Positions 20,762-29,061 of a stretch of 64,000 nt of DNA are shown here, one piece after another. How positions within the stretch are numbered: the first letter of the stretch is position 1; every line of letters begins with the position of its first letter. The notes beneath the pieces are model-generated. The model did not search any database, was not told the DNA's origin, and saw nothing but the letters and a program-made list of their open reading frames with translations. This DNA comes from Halomicronema sp. CCY15110 (GTDB lineage Bacteria > Cyanobacteriota > Cyanobacteriia > Phormidesmidales > Phormidesmidaceae): positions 1-64,000 of the forward strand of contig NZ_JACSWC010000433.1 in the NCBI RefSeq assembly GCF_016888165.1, given 5' to 3'. The position numbers and the translations under genes were made by a program.

Positions 20762-21152
20762 AAGTGCTGATCGTGCTCTCCGCTGACGACTAAGAAAGTG
20801 AATCCCCGACCCTGGCCCTCACATCATGAATGCTCGCTGCTGGGGCCGCTCAGATAGCTCGCCACAGCTTCACTCAAGATCGCAGGCAAGGAGCAGGATG
20901 AGCGGCTTCAGGATCAGGCATCGCTGGAGTCGCTGCCGGATGACTCTGACAATAGCGACCCCTTAACCGGAAGCCTGCTCTCATCCTAGCGGCTTAAGGG
21001 TTCTTAACGATAAATGTTATGCCTGTAAAGACGGTTGTTGTGCTATCACTGAGGTCACCAAGCCCAACTTCGGGAACCCTAGAGCTGGAGCACTGAGGTT
21101 ATTACCCGTAACCTCACCTGAGTCATCGGTCACACCAATTTCTAAAGCCACT
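20762..21152. other. Divergent intergenic region
   Basis: The 391-bp spacer separates the glycosyltransferase (minus) from the 126-codon gene (plus) and should contain both promoters. No RNA gene, repeat or operator stands out. Confidence 0.45.
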
Positions 21153-21533
21153 ATGTCACTGACATTTGAAGAGATTAAACCCGCTCAAAAAGCCGAAATT
21201 GGCGTTTACTTACCCTACTACCAGGGCAACAAACGCAATGCGCTGCCCTATGCCATTGGCTTATATAAACAGGGCAATTTAGAGGGCGAGCGAGCGATTG
21301 AAGAGGGCGATAGCATTCCCTTTGTCGCTACGTGGAATGTTTCCACGCTGCCAGCCGATTTGACCCGCTGTCGGCTGCAATTTGATGACGACGCCGACTT
21401 GAGTTACGAGATCACTATGGCGACATTTGAGTACGTTGATTTTCTCTTTGATGTGGTGGTTGCCCTGCGCCACAAGCGCCCCGCCGACTTTTCTAAGTCT
21501 TTCTATCGTAAGCTTTTACGGTTAGACGATTAG
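21153..21533 (+). CDS. Conserved hypothetical protein
   Basis: A 126-residue soluble protein with an alternating strand/turn pattern (IGVYLPYYQGNKRNALPYAIGLY, SIPFVATWNVSTLPADLTRCRLQFDDDADLSYEITMATFEYV) and a C-terminal helix rich in basic residues. There is no signal peptide, membrane segment or known catalytic motif. It ends 81 bp before the DRTGG-domain gene and could share its transcript. Composition and HIP1-free but GC-balanced codon use match native neighbours. I believe it is a cyanobacteria-specific family but cannot name it. Confidence 0.7.
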   Translation: MSLTFEEIKPAQKAEIGVYLPYYQGNKRNALPYAIGLYKQGNLEGERAIEEGDSIPFVATWNVSTLPADLTRCRLQFDDDADLSYEITMATFEYVDFLFDVVVALRHKRPADFSKSFYRKLLRLDD

Positions 21534-21614
21534 GGTTGCACCGCCGGACTCTGCAAAGAGTGGCAAAATTGAAAGGGCAGTCCCACAGATCAGCATTAGT
21601 AAGGAGCGAGAGGA

Positions 21615-22715
21615 GTGCCCAACACCGCCAAGCATCTAATTATTGGCTCAACAGCGCCCTATAGTGGCAAGTCAACCCTGGCGATCGCCATTGGTAGTCA
21701 GTTGCAAGCAATGGGGGTGCCAATGAGTTGGGGGAAGCCTCTAGCGTCGGTGGATGCATTTGGTTACGGTCTGGATGTCACGGACGGTGATTTAACGTTT
21801 GTGCCCACCATCCTGGGGTTAGAGGCGACTCAACAATCGGCCAACTTGCTGTCGCTCAATCGGCAGTCTTGGATGGCCCAGATCCAGCAGCCCAATACCG
21901 CTGGCTTGGGGAAAACGCTCGACCATTACTGGCGGGATGTTAAAGGAGATATTGCCCTGTTAGAAGGGCCATCCAACTTAGATGAAGGCGCACTGTTCAA
22001 TTTGTCTTTGCCGGAGATGGCGATCGCCTTAGACGCGCAAGTGATTTTAGTCATGCATTCCAACACGTTGGGCATGATTGATCAGCTCGTGGCCGCCCAA
22101 AAGCGTCTCGGTTCCGCTTTGCTCGGCGTCGTCTTGAATGAGGTGAGCGAGCAAGATCGTGAGTTGACCCACGCAACGATCGCGCCCTATCTAGAGCAGC
22201 TGGGCATCCCAGTGTTGGGGGTGCTGCCAGAGTTGCCCTTTCTCCAAGGCATTCGCGTGTCGGAATTGGTGCGCTACCTCGACGCGGAAGTGCTGTGCGG
22301 TCAAGACCACCTCGATTTGGTCGTGGAGAGTTTGAAAATTGGCGCGATGAATGTGAACTCGGCCCTGCGCTTTTTTGGTCAGGGCACCCACCAAGCGGTG
22401 GTGACTGGGGGCGATCGCCGCGATTTGCAAATTGCGGCTTTAGAGACTTCTACTCACTGCCTCATCCTCACGGGGCAAATTGCGCCGAGTAAAGACGTAC
22501 TGGCTTTTGCGAAAGAAAAGGAAGTGCCCGTGCTCTCCGTCGCGACTGACACCCTGAGCACGGTTGAGCGCATTGACATGCTGTTTGGCCGCTTGCCCCT
22601 TAGCAACCCTGACAAGGTGCCCCTCATCAAGGCGCATTTGGCGAGTCAGGTGGATATGAAACGGTTATTGACCTTAATTGGCTTAGATTTGCCCGCGATC
22701 GCACCCCATAGCTGA
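21615..22715 (+). CDS. Phosphotransacetylase-like P-loop/DRTGG domain protein
   Basis: This 366-residue protein starts at GTG after a GGAG-like site (aaggagcgagagg). The N-terminal half is a BioD/CobQ-type P-loop domain with Walker A GSTAPYSGKSTLAIAIG at residues 11-27, the LLEGPSNLDEG segment and VILVMHSNTLGMIDQL. From about residue 215 to 330 it has a DRTGG domain (MNVNSALRFFGQGTHQAVVTGGDRRDLQIAALE). The pair of domains equals the N-terminal part of long bacterial phosphate acetyltransferases but lacks the catalytic PTA domain. Cyanobacteria carry this stand-alone form; it may sense nucleotides or regulate carbon metabolism. No experimental role is known to me. Confidence 0.88.
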   Translation: MPNTAKHLIIGSTAPYSGKSTLAIAIGSQLQAMGVPMSWGKPLASVDAFGYGLDVTDGDLTFVPTILGLEATQQSANLLSLNRQSWMAQIQQPNTAGLGKTLDHYWRDVKGDIALLEGPSNLDEGALFNLSLPEMAIALDAQVILVMHSNTLGMIDQLVAAQKRLGSALLGVVLNEVSEQDRELTHATIAPYLEQLGIPVLGVLPELPFLQGIRVSELVRYLDAEVLCGQDHLDLVVESLKIGAMNVNSALRFFGQGTHQAVVTGGDRRDLQIAALETSTHCLILTGQIAPSKDVLAFAKEKEVPVLSVATDTLSTVERIDMLFGRLPLSNPDKVPLIKAHLASQVDMKRLLTLIGLDLPAIAPHS

Positions 22716-22769
22716 CATTTTCCACTGGGCTGATACAATAGGCGCGTCCATTCATTTCGTGTATCTCCG

Positions 22770-23285
22770 TTGAGTCAGTCCATTGATGCCCCCTTGGAGT
22801 CCTCCAAGGTTGATGTATTTCTTCAAGAATTGGCTGCCATCCAGCAGTCCGGCTCCAAGCGTATTGCGATTTTGGGCTCGCGGCACGTGCCGATTACCCA
22901 CCAGCAGCTGATTGAGCTGATGACCTACGCTTTGGCGGTGGGAGGCAATCAGATTATGACCTCCGGTGCCACTGGTACGAACTCTGCTGCCATTCGCGGG
23001 GCGTTGAAGGGTGATCCCAACCTGCTAACGGTAATTTTGCCTCAAAGTCTAGATCGGCAACCCCGAGAGTCGCGCGATCAGCTTGATCAGGTGATGCACT
23101 TGGTCGAAAACAGCAGTAATGATTCGCTGTCTTTGGCCGAAGCGAGTGCCATCTGTAACCAAGAAATTATTTCTCGCTGCCAGCAACTCATTTGTTTTGC
23201 GTTTCATGACAGCCATACGCTGTTGCGCACCTGTGAAGATGCGGAAGATCAGCGCAAAATTGTCACCCTGTTCTATTTCGATTAA
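22770..23285 (+). CDS. DprA/LOG-like Rossmann-fold protein
   Basis: A 171-residue protein starting at TTG (MSQSIDAPLESSKVDVFLQE). Its core, SKRIAILGSRHVPITHQQLIELMTYALAVGGNQIMTSGATGTNSAAIRGAL, is the nucleotide-binding pattern of SMF/DprA and LOG-type proteins, with GSR and the GATG turn. It is shorter than DprA and lacks the C-terminal winged helix, so a full role in transformation cannot be claimed. It lies 54 bp after the DRTGG gene and 21 bp before the MAPEG gene, all on the plus strand, suggesting one operon. Confidence 0.78.
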   Translation: MSQSIDAPLESSKVDVFLQELAAIQQSGSKRIAILGSRHVPITHQQLIELMTYALAVGGNQIMTSGATGTNSAAIRGALKGDPNLLTVILPQSLDRQPRESRDQLDQVMHLVENSSNDSLSLAEASAICNQEIISRCQQLICFAFHDSHTLLRTCEDAEDQRKIVTLFYFD

Positions 23286-23306
23286 TCGCCATCGCTAAGG
23301 GCTGCT

Positions 23307-23735
23307 ATGACGCTTTTGACCCAACTGCCCATGCCCGCCACGCTGCTGGTGAGCATTGTGATTGCCGCTGTGCTCGTGTACGCACCGTTTATCTTGGTAG
23401 GCGCTGCGCGTTTGCAAATGGGCTACGATATGTCGGCCCCGCGCACTATGACTGACAAGATGCCTTCCTATGCCCAGCGGGCCAACTGGGCGCACCAAAA
23501 TGCTTTTGAATCCCTAGCGTTATTTGCCCCGGCGGCCCTAATGGCCTACGTGACAGGGCAAGATTCGACGATCGCCCTGGGCGCGGTGATGGCCTACCTC
23601 ATCGCCCGCAGCCTCTACAGCGTTTTTTATATTCTAGATATTCCCTTGCTGCGATCGGCCATGTTTGCCACTGGCAGCTTGGCGATTTACACCTTATTTT
23701 TCCTCAGCTGTCGGACGGCCCTAGCCATCGGCTGA
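23307..23735 (+). CDS. MAPEG family membrane protein
   Basis: A 142-residue, four-helix membrane protein with the MAPEG pattern: first helix PATLLVSIVIAAVLVYAPFIL, then the polar segment RANWAHQNAFESLALFAPAAL. The RAxxAHxNxxE motif contributes to glutathione binding in the family. The last helices include SLYSVFYILDIPLLRSAMFATGSLAIYTLFFL. MAPEG proteins are trimeric enzymes such as glutathione transferases or peroxidases of lipids. Bacterial members of this short type are mostly uncharacterised, so the family is sure and the activity is not. Confidence 0.88.
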   Translation: MTLLTQLPMPATLLVSIVIAAVLVYAPFILVGAARLQMGYDMSAPRTMTDKMPSYAQRANWAHQNAFESLALFAPAALMAYVTGQDSTIALGAVMAYLIARSLYSVFYILDIPLLRSAMFATGSLAIYTLFFLSCRTALAIG

Positions 23736-23832
23736 TGCCTACAAGGGATTAGGCGACCTGCAAGGGGAGTTCGCCCCCTCCTGAGGGAATTTGTCTAGAA
23801 CCATCTGCAATCCTCACCGCTCCGCACCACGC

Positions 23833-25683
23833 TTAACCGCTAGGTTCGAGGGTGAATTCATCAAATTTGACCACCTCCGAGTTGGGCTGACGGGTGTCGA
23901 AATAGTAGCTGGTGATGTTGCCGCCCCCCGTTTCAAAAATACTGAACGCGGTGATATCGTCGCTGGCAATGTAAGGCAAGAAACTCCCCGTGTCATCTTG
24001 TAGCGGGGCCAGGGTGGGCATCACTGGCGCGAGGCCATTCGGATCGCCCTGAGCCACGTAATAATCTTGCTGATAACCATTAAACTCCACCTGATCGGCG
24101 GCGGGTGGTGTCTGTCGCTGCGAGGTTTGCCAAAACGCGCCGTAGGTATTGCCCACGTTTGAGGTTTCCAAAAAGTGCGTCCCCGATGCGCTGACAAAGC
24201 GGTTCCACAGATGGGAATGCCCGTACAGCACTAGATCGACGCCAGCGCTCTCTAACAGGGGCACCAGGTCGCGAATAATGTAATCGTCGCGTTTGGGATA
24301 CTCGTAGCGGACGGCGCGCAGTGTGCCGTCGGGGTAGCGATCGTACAGCGGCACCGGGTCGGTAAAGGGCGGCACAATGTTATCGCCCAGGCTGTGGGGC
24401 GGGTGGTGCAGCATCACGATTTTGTAGCGCGCCTGCTGAAATGCATCACTGGCCAGTTCGGCTTGGAGCCATTGATATTGCGGACTGCCTGCGTGAATCG
24501 GCTCAAAGATATGTTGTCCGTGTCCCCAGGCGATGGGATTGCCCAGATCCGCCAGGCGTTCTTGAAAGCGGCCTTGAACATCAATTTCCACGGTTGGACG
24601 CCGCCAAATATTCGTCACGAAAAGCGATATTAGGCGCACATCGCCGAAGGTGGTCGCATAAAACTGGCTGGTGGGGCGATCGCGTCCGGGCACCTCCGTT
24701 GTCGGGAGCGAGAACAATTCCTCATAGGTCTCGGTATTGAATGAGTGATTGACAATCCACTGTTGGCGCAGGGCCGGGTCATTTTGAGCGTTGAACAGCT
24801 CGGGTTGGGCATCGTACACAGCGGCAGCGGCGGCTCGGGGCACCGGATCATTGAACTGCTCATTCAACGGCGTGAACGGCGAAACCCGGCCCATCACTTC
24901 ATGATTGCCGATCGCTGAAAACAACGGCGCGGATTGAATCAAGGCACCGCCGCGATAGCGCTGATTACCCAACTGATAGTTCGCTCGCCCTTGTAAAGCG
25001 GGAAAAAAAGCGGCTCCGGCGGCATCGTCAAACCACTCCGAGGCGCGATCGGGTACATTCACCAAGTCGCCTGCTACCAGCACCGCGTCCACCGCCCCTA
25101 CGGTTTCCTCCACTTTTTGCAAGTTGGCCGCAGTCATGGGTTTGGACTGGTGGTCAGACGTTAGCAAAATTTTGAGGGGAGTGCCTGCCGCTGGAGCCGC
25201 TGCGAGAGCAAAGACTTCACTGCTCAAAACCTCCCCGGCGTCGGTCACACTTTCGACCTGATAGGGTAAATGTTGACCTGGTTGAAGCCCAGTAATTTCT
25301 GCTTCGTGTCGCCAAATGAGCCGAGGGGTCGGCGCTGACAGCGTTTCACCACTGGGTAAGTTCGACGCCTGATCTTCTTGCAAGCGGGTCAGCATCCGCG
25401 TTGTGGCTGACACCGTCAACGCATTATTGCCCAAACTTTCACCGGGTTGCGAGCTGTAGTAAACCGTGTGGGCCTGCCCCGGAAATTCTGTAAACCAAAC
25501 TACTCGGACTGAATTAGCTGTGGGTAGTTGCAAGAATGGATCGGTCAGCAAGCGGCTCATGGTCGGGCTGCCTGACGGCAGCGTCGGAAAAGAAACCTGT
25601 GATTCCAAAGTGATCACGAGTAAGGCGACGACTGTCAACAAGACAGCGGAAATGAGTAACGTCAGATGTTCGCGCCGGGTCAT
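23833..25683 (-). CDS. Membrane-anchored calcineurin-like metallophosphoesterase
   Basis: The 616-residue protein has an N-terminal signal-anchor helix (LTLLISAVLLTVVALLVITL). A fibronectin-like purple-acid-phosphatase N-domain follows (PFLQLPTANSVRVVWFTEFPGQAHTV). The metallophosphoesterase core starts near residue 170 with the metal-site motifs LLTSDHQ, VLVAGDLVN, IGNHEV, VMLHHPPHS and YGHSHLW. The usual first DxH is replaced by DHQ. These enzymes act outside the cytoplasmic membrane on phosphate esters and often respond to phosphate shortage. No pho box could be recognised with confidence. It is followed by the DUF192 lipoprotein gene in the other direction of reading (upstream, same strand). 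Confidence 0.88.
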   Translation of the reverse strand: MTRREHLTLLISAVLLTVVALLVITLESQVSFPTLPSGSPTMSRLLTDPFLQLPTANSVRVVWFTEFPGQAHTVYYSSQPGESLGNNALTVSATTRMLTRLQEDQASNLPSGETLSAPTPRLIWRHEAEITGLQPGQHLPYQVESVTDAGEVLSSEVFALAAAPAAGTPLKILLTSDHQSKPMTAANLQKVEETVGAVDAVLVAGDLVNVPDRASEWFDDAAGAAFFPALQGRANYQLGNQRYRGGALIQSAPLFSAIGNHEVMGRVSPFTPLNEQFNDPVPRAAAAAVYDAQPELFNAQNDPALRQQWIVNHSFNTETYEELFSLPTTEVPGRDRPTSQFYATTFGDVRLISLFVTNIWRRPTVEIDVQGRFQERLADLGNPIAWGHGQHIFEPIHAGSPQYQWLQAELASDAFQQARYKIVMLHHPPHSLGDNIVPPFTDPVPLYDRYPDGTLRAVRYEYPKRDDYIIRDLVPLLESAGVDLVLYGHSHLWNRFVSASGTHFLETSNVGNTYGAFWQTSQRQTPPAADQVEFNGYQQDYYVAQGDPNGLAPVMPTLAPLQDDTGSFLPYIASDDITAFSIFETGGGNITSYYFDTRQPNSEVVKFDEFTLEPSG

Positions 25684-25746
25684 CGAGTTGATCCTGATCT
25701 AGCAACGGGTGGCGTAACTAATTTCCAGTCAAGTCTCTGCGAGTCG

Positions 25747-26397
25747 CTAAGAGTCTGGCGATGCTTCGGGGGTGGTTTCGGTGTCTTCGAGCCAGGTGAA
25801 GGCGATCGCATCTCCGGTTTGCAGGCCCAGTTCAGTGGCCCGTCCTCCCCGCAGCTCCAGCACATAGTCAACGGGTTGCCGACTAGGCCCATAGGTAGGG
25901 CAGGGATTGCTTTCACAGGGAGGGACATCGCTAGCGATGTCCACAATTTCGCCCTCATGGATGAAGACCATATCCAGAGGAATCAGGACATTCTTCATCC
26001 AGAAGTTCACCGGGCGGGCCGGTTCAAAGGGAAAGAGCATGCCGCGATCGTCCGGTAGCGATTCCCGTGCCATCAAGCCCACCGCCTGCTGCTGCGGCGT
26101 TGCTGCCACTTCCAGGCCCAGCGTCTGATCATCAATCTCGACTTCAGCGGTCACTGGCAAAATTTGCCCTTGTGCCAGTAGCTGTTGGTTCAGCAGCTCT
26201 TGGTCGGGATCTAATTGGTTGGGGGGCAGTGTTTCCGGAACGGGTGATTCGGTCGATGACGGTGCGGCTGGGGGCGGAGCCGCCGGGGCGTTGCTCTCAG
26301 ATACCGCCGCATGACAGCCCACCAGGCCTACTACTGATAGCAATGACAACAGCGTGGAATGCACTAGGCCAACCCGCCATCTGGCAAAAAGCTTCAC
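25747..26397 (-). CDS. DUF192 domain lipoprotein
   Basis: A 216-residue protein with a lipoprotein signal (LLSLLSVVGLVGC, the cysteine at about residue 28 being the lipid site). A Pro/Ser/Glu-rich linker of some 50 residues leads to a C-terminal DUF192 domain. The domain includes LGLEVAATPQQQAVGLMARESLPDDRGMLF, the WMKNVLIPLDMVFI motif and VDYVLELRGGRATELGLQTGD. DUF192 is a compact beta-rich fold of unknown function found at the cell surface of many bacteria. The gene reads toward the phosphoesterase 63 bp away and could precede it in a transcript. Confidence 0.9.
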   Translation of the reverse strand: MKLFARWRVGLVHSTLLSLLSVVGLVGCHAAVSESNAPAAPPPAAPSSTESPVPETLPPNQLDPDQELLNQQLLAQGQILPVTAEVEIDDQTLGLEVAATPQQQAVGLMARESLPDDRGMLFPFEPARPVNFWMKNVLIPLDMVFIHEGEIVDIASDVPPCESNPCPTYGPSRQPVDYVLELRGGRATELGLQTGDAIAFTWLEDTETTPEASPDS

Positions 26398-26618
26398 TCA
26401 CTCAACTCCTGACTGACAGATTCAGTCTCTCAGTAAGTAATCTCAACGATAGTAGCGTTATAGCGCTTATGACCCGTTAGTTTCGCTGTCATAGCATACC
26501 GAAAAAGTCGGCGTGTTGTGTGTAGTGGCTCGACCCGCTATCCCTCCGTCCCCTAACCGCCCCCACCCCATCAAAACGATTCGCAGCTGGCCGACCCCGG
26601 CCCTTACACAACATACAC

Positions 26619-29015
26619 TCACAGTCTTGCTGGGTGGCTCGACAAAGGGGCCGGGTTGCCGACCAGCACAAAGGCGGCCCAATTGATCGGGTCGGGATAT
26701 TGGGCGCGGGTCTGCAACATCGCTTGTCGCAAGGCTTGGGCCTTGTTGGCACCTTGCCAGAGCTCAGTGTAAAAGGCTTTCATTAAGTCGGCGGTGGGTT
26801 CATCCGGCACTGACCAGAGAGACACCACTGTACTCTGTGCGCCTGCGGACAGCAGCGATCGCGATAATCCCACCACGCCATCACCCGTGACTTCGCCCAA
26901 GCCCGTGTCGCAGGCGCTGAGCACGACGAGTTGAGCCGACAGGGACAGGTTAGCGATTTCACGCGCCGTCAATAAGCCATCGTCTTCATCGGAAGGGGCC
27001 AGGGCGATCGCGCCCAGAATGGGAATGCGATCGGTGGTATCGACATAATCCAGCAGACCATGGGTGGCGAGGTGCACCACATTGGCTGCGGGCATTGCCG
27101 CTGCAACCTGGGATTCTGTTGCGTCGCCCCCGAGAATCGCCTTCGTTTGAAAGAGTTCAGCAATTTCCGTCGCCTCGGCCTCGGCACCGGGCAAGGGTTG
27201 CAACTCAGCATCGAAACTGGGCACCGAAGGCATCGTGGGATTGCCCACTACCAAGGGTGCGCCACCCTCCGCTGGCGTAGCCTCTAGGGTCAGCGCTAAC
27301 AGTTGAATGGCCGGCGTTGTGAGCAACGTGTGCTGGTCGATGAGATAGTTGCCCGCATCATCTTGCAGGGCGGCAAACGGCAGGTAGAACAAGGATTCGT
27401 GGGGCACCAACACCACCAGATCATCGGGGTCATCGGGCAGCGCGGCGGCGATCGGCGCGATCAGCCGGTTATACAGATCGTTCAGATCAGTGGCGGGTTC
27501 AATACTCTCGTTTTGCACGACCCCAATCCCCCGGGTGCGGCCCAAAGCGCCAATAGCTGAGCGGCTTTGCTGCACCTGCTCATTTAAGCTGAGAGTCACC
27601 CCAGCGAGGGAGATTTCGGCAAAGGTGACGGTGCCGTCGGGAGCCACTACCCACACAAAGACGCGCCCCGCTTCGCCCCGCTGGCGGCCCTGTACGGTGA
27701 AGTCGTCTTCGGGCACGATCGCATATTCCACCAACGTCGCATCTAGCTGCCGGGCGACCTGGCGTAGTTCGTCAATCGTGGGAGCCGCGAGCTGGGTTGC
27801 GTCCGTGGCAAAGGATTCCACAAAGGCCCGCGCCCGCCCCGCTTCCGAAGTTTCCAGGGCGGCGACGTAATCCCCTTGGGCCACCTGCACCTGCATCAGC
27901 AGGTTGTAGGTATAGATTTGCGTGTCGAAGACGTTGACTTTATCGGCGTCGGCCAACCCCTGACGCAGCGCTGATAATAGCTGCACCGATTCTTGCAGTG
28001 CCATTTCAGCCTGATCGAAGTTGCCGGTGACGAGTTGGGTGTGGGCCAGGTTGTTCAGGGCGTCGGCCAACAAGCGCGGGGTTTCGAGGTCGCGGGCGAT
28101 CGCCACGCTGGCTTGGTGGCTCCGCAGCGCCCGGTCGAAGTCGTCTGCATCTTCAAACGCCACGCCCAAGTTGGTCAGCACGGTGGCTTGCAACTGGCGA
28201 TTGCCCGTTTCTACCGCCAGGACGAGGCTGCGCTCAAACTGAGCGATCGCTGCTGCCTGGTCTCCCAGTTTTTGATAAGTGCCGCCCAAATTGTTGAGAC
28301 CATAGGCCGCTGAGCCGAGGAAGCCGGTTTCCGTCGCCAGGGCAATGCCGCGCTCATACCAGGCGATCGCCCGGTCGTAGTCCGCCTCTAGGCTATACAG
28401 ACCTCCCAAATTCATTTGCGCGGTGGCTTCCAGGGAAGGGGCGTTGAGGTTAGCCGCCAGGGTCATGCTGGTTGATTGGGCCGCGATCGCCGAATCGTAA
28501 TCACCCAGGGCTTCGTAGGCGTTGCCCAGTAGGCCGTAGAGTTGGGCGATCGCGGCAGATTCGGGCTGATCTTGCAGACGATTGAGGGCTTGCTCATAGG
28601 TTGCCACTGCCTGGGCAAACTGCCCCGAAGCTTGATAGGCAATACCCAAATTGCCCAAAGCTTGGGCCACCAAGTCGGAACGATCCAAGGTTTCGGCGAT
28701 CGCGGCACTTTCACTGGCGTAGGCGATCGCCTCACCATGGCGACTGAGTGACAGCGTGGCGGCGGCCAACGCATTTAGCGTTAGGGCGACTTGGGTGGAA
28801 TTGTCCGCTGCTTGAAACCCGGTCAAAGCCGATTCCCAGGCGGCGATCGCCCCTTCGTAATCGTTGGCCTGAAATGCCGTTAAGCCAGCTTGAAAGGCCG
28901 CAGTCGGATCGGGTACCAGCTGACTTTGGCTAATCGTGACCGCTGCCGTCGGTAGTAATGCAAGTGGCTGGATGTCAGCGCTCAGCAGCATCGCCGCCCA
29001 TAGGGTCGATAGCAT
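26619..29015 (-). CDS. CHAT-domain protease-like protein with TPR repeats
   Basis: The 798-residue protein opens with a hydrophobic leader. About ten tetratricopeptide repeats follow (residues about 40-400, e.g. AIAQLYGLLGNAYEALGDYDSAIAA). A CHAT domain fills the C-terminal part from about 520. The caspase-like dyad is intact: H652 in LATHG and C702 in LSACDTG, followed by VGLSRSLLSAGAQSTVVSLW. CHAT proteins are caspase-clan peptidases; TPR-CHAT proteins serve as effectors in several prokaryotic immune and cell-death systems, including Craspase. Here it lies 46 bp after a two-partner-secretion exoprotein gene, a frequent pairing in cyanobacteria, and no CRISPR genes are near. A target in the envelope is suggested by the leader and the neighbour. 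Confidence 0.93.
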   Translation of the reverse strand: MLSTLWAAMLLSADIQPLALLPTAAVTISQSQLVPDPTAAFQAGLTAFQANDYEGAIAAWESALTGFQAADNSTQVALTLNALAAATLSLSRHGEAIAYASESAAIAETLDRSDLVAQALGNLGIAYQASGQFAQAVATYEQALNRLQDQPESAAIAQLYGLLGNAYEALGDYDSAIAAQSTSMTLAANLNAPSLEATAQMNLGGLYSLEADYDRAIAWYERGIALATETGFLGSAAYGLNNLGGTYQKLGDQAAAIAQFERSLVLAVETGNRQLQATVLTNLGVAFEDADDFDRALRSHQASVAIARDLETPRLLADALNNLAHTQLVTGNFDQAEMALQESVQLLSALRQGLADADKVNVFDTQIYTYNLLMQVQVAQGDYVAALETSEAGRARAFVESFATDATQLAAPTIDELRQVARQLDATLVEYAIVPEDDFTVQGRQRGEAGRVFVWVVAPDGTVTFAEISLAGVTLSLNEQVQQSRSAIGALGRTRGIGVVQNESIEPATDLNDLYNRLIAPIAAALPDDPDDLVVLVPHESLFYLPFAALQDDAGNYLIDQHTLLTTPAIQLLALTLEATPAEGGAPLVVGNPTMPSVPSFDAELQPLPGAEAEATEIAELFQTKAILGGDATESQVAAAMPAANVVHLATHGLLDYVDTTDRIPILGAIALAPSDEDDGLLTAREIANLSLSAQLVVLSACDTGLGEVTGDGVVGLSRSLLSAGAQSTVVSLWSVPDEPTADLMKAFYTELWQGANKAQALRQAMLQTRAQYPDPINWAAFVLVGNPAPLSSHPARL

Positions 29016-29061
29016 GAGATTCTCTCCCCTCAGCGCTCAATACGCTCAATAATGCGGTGCC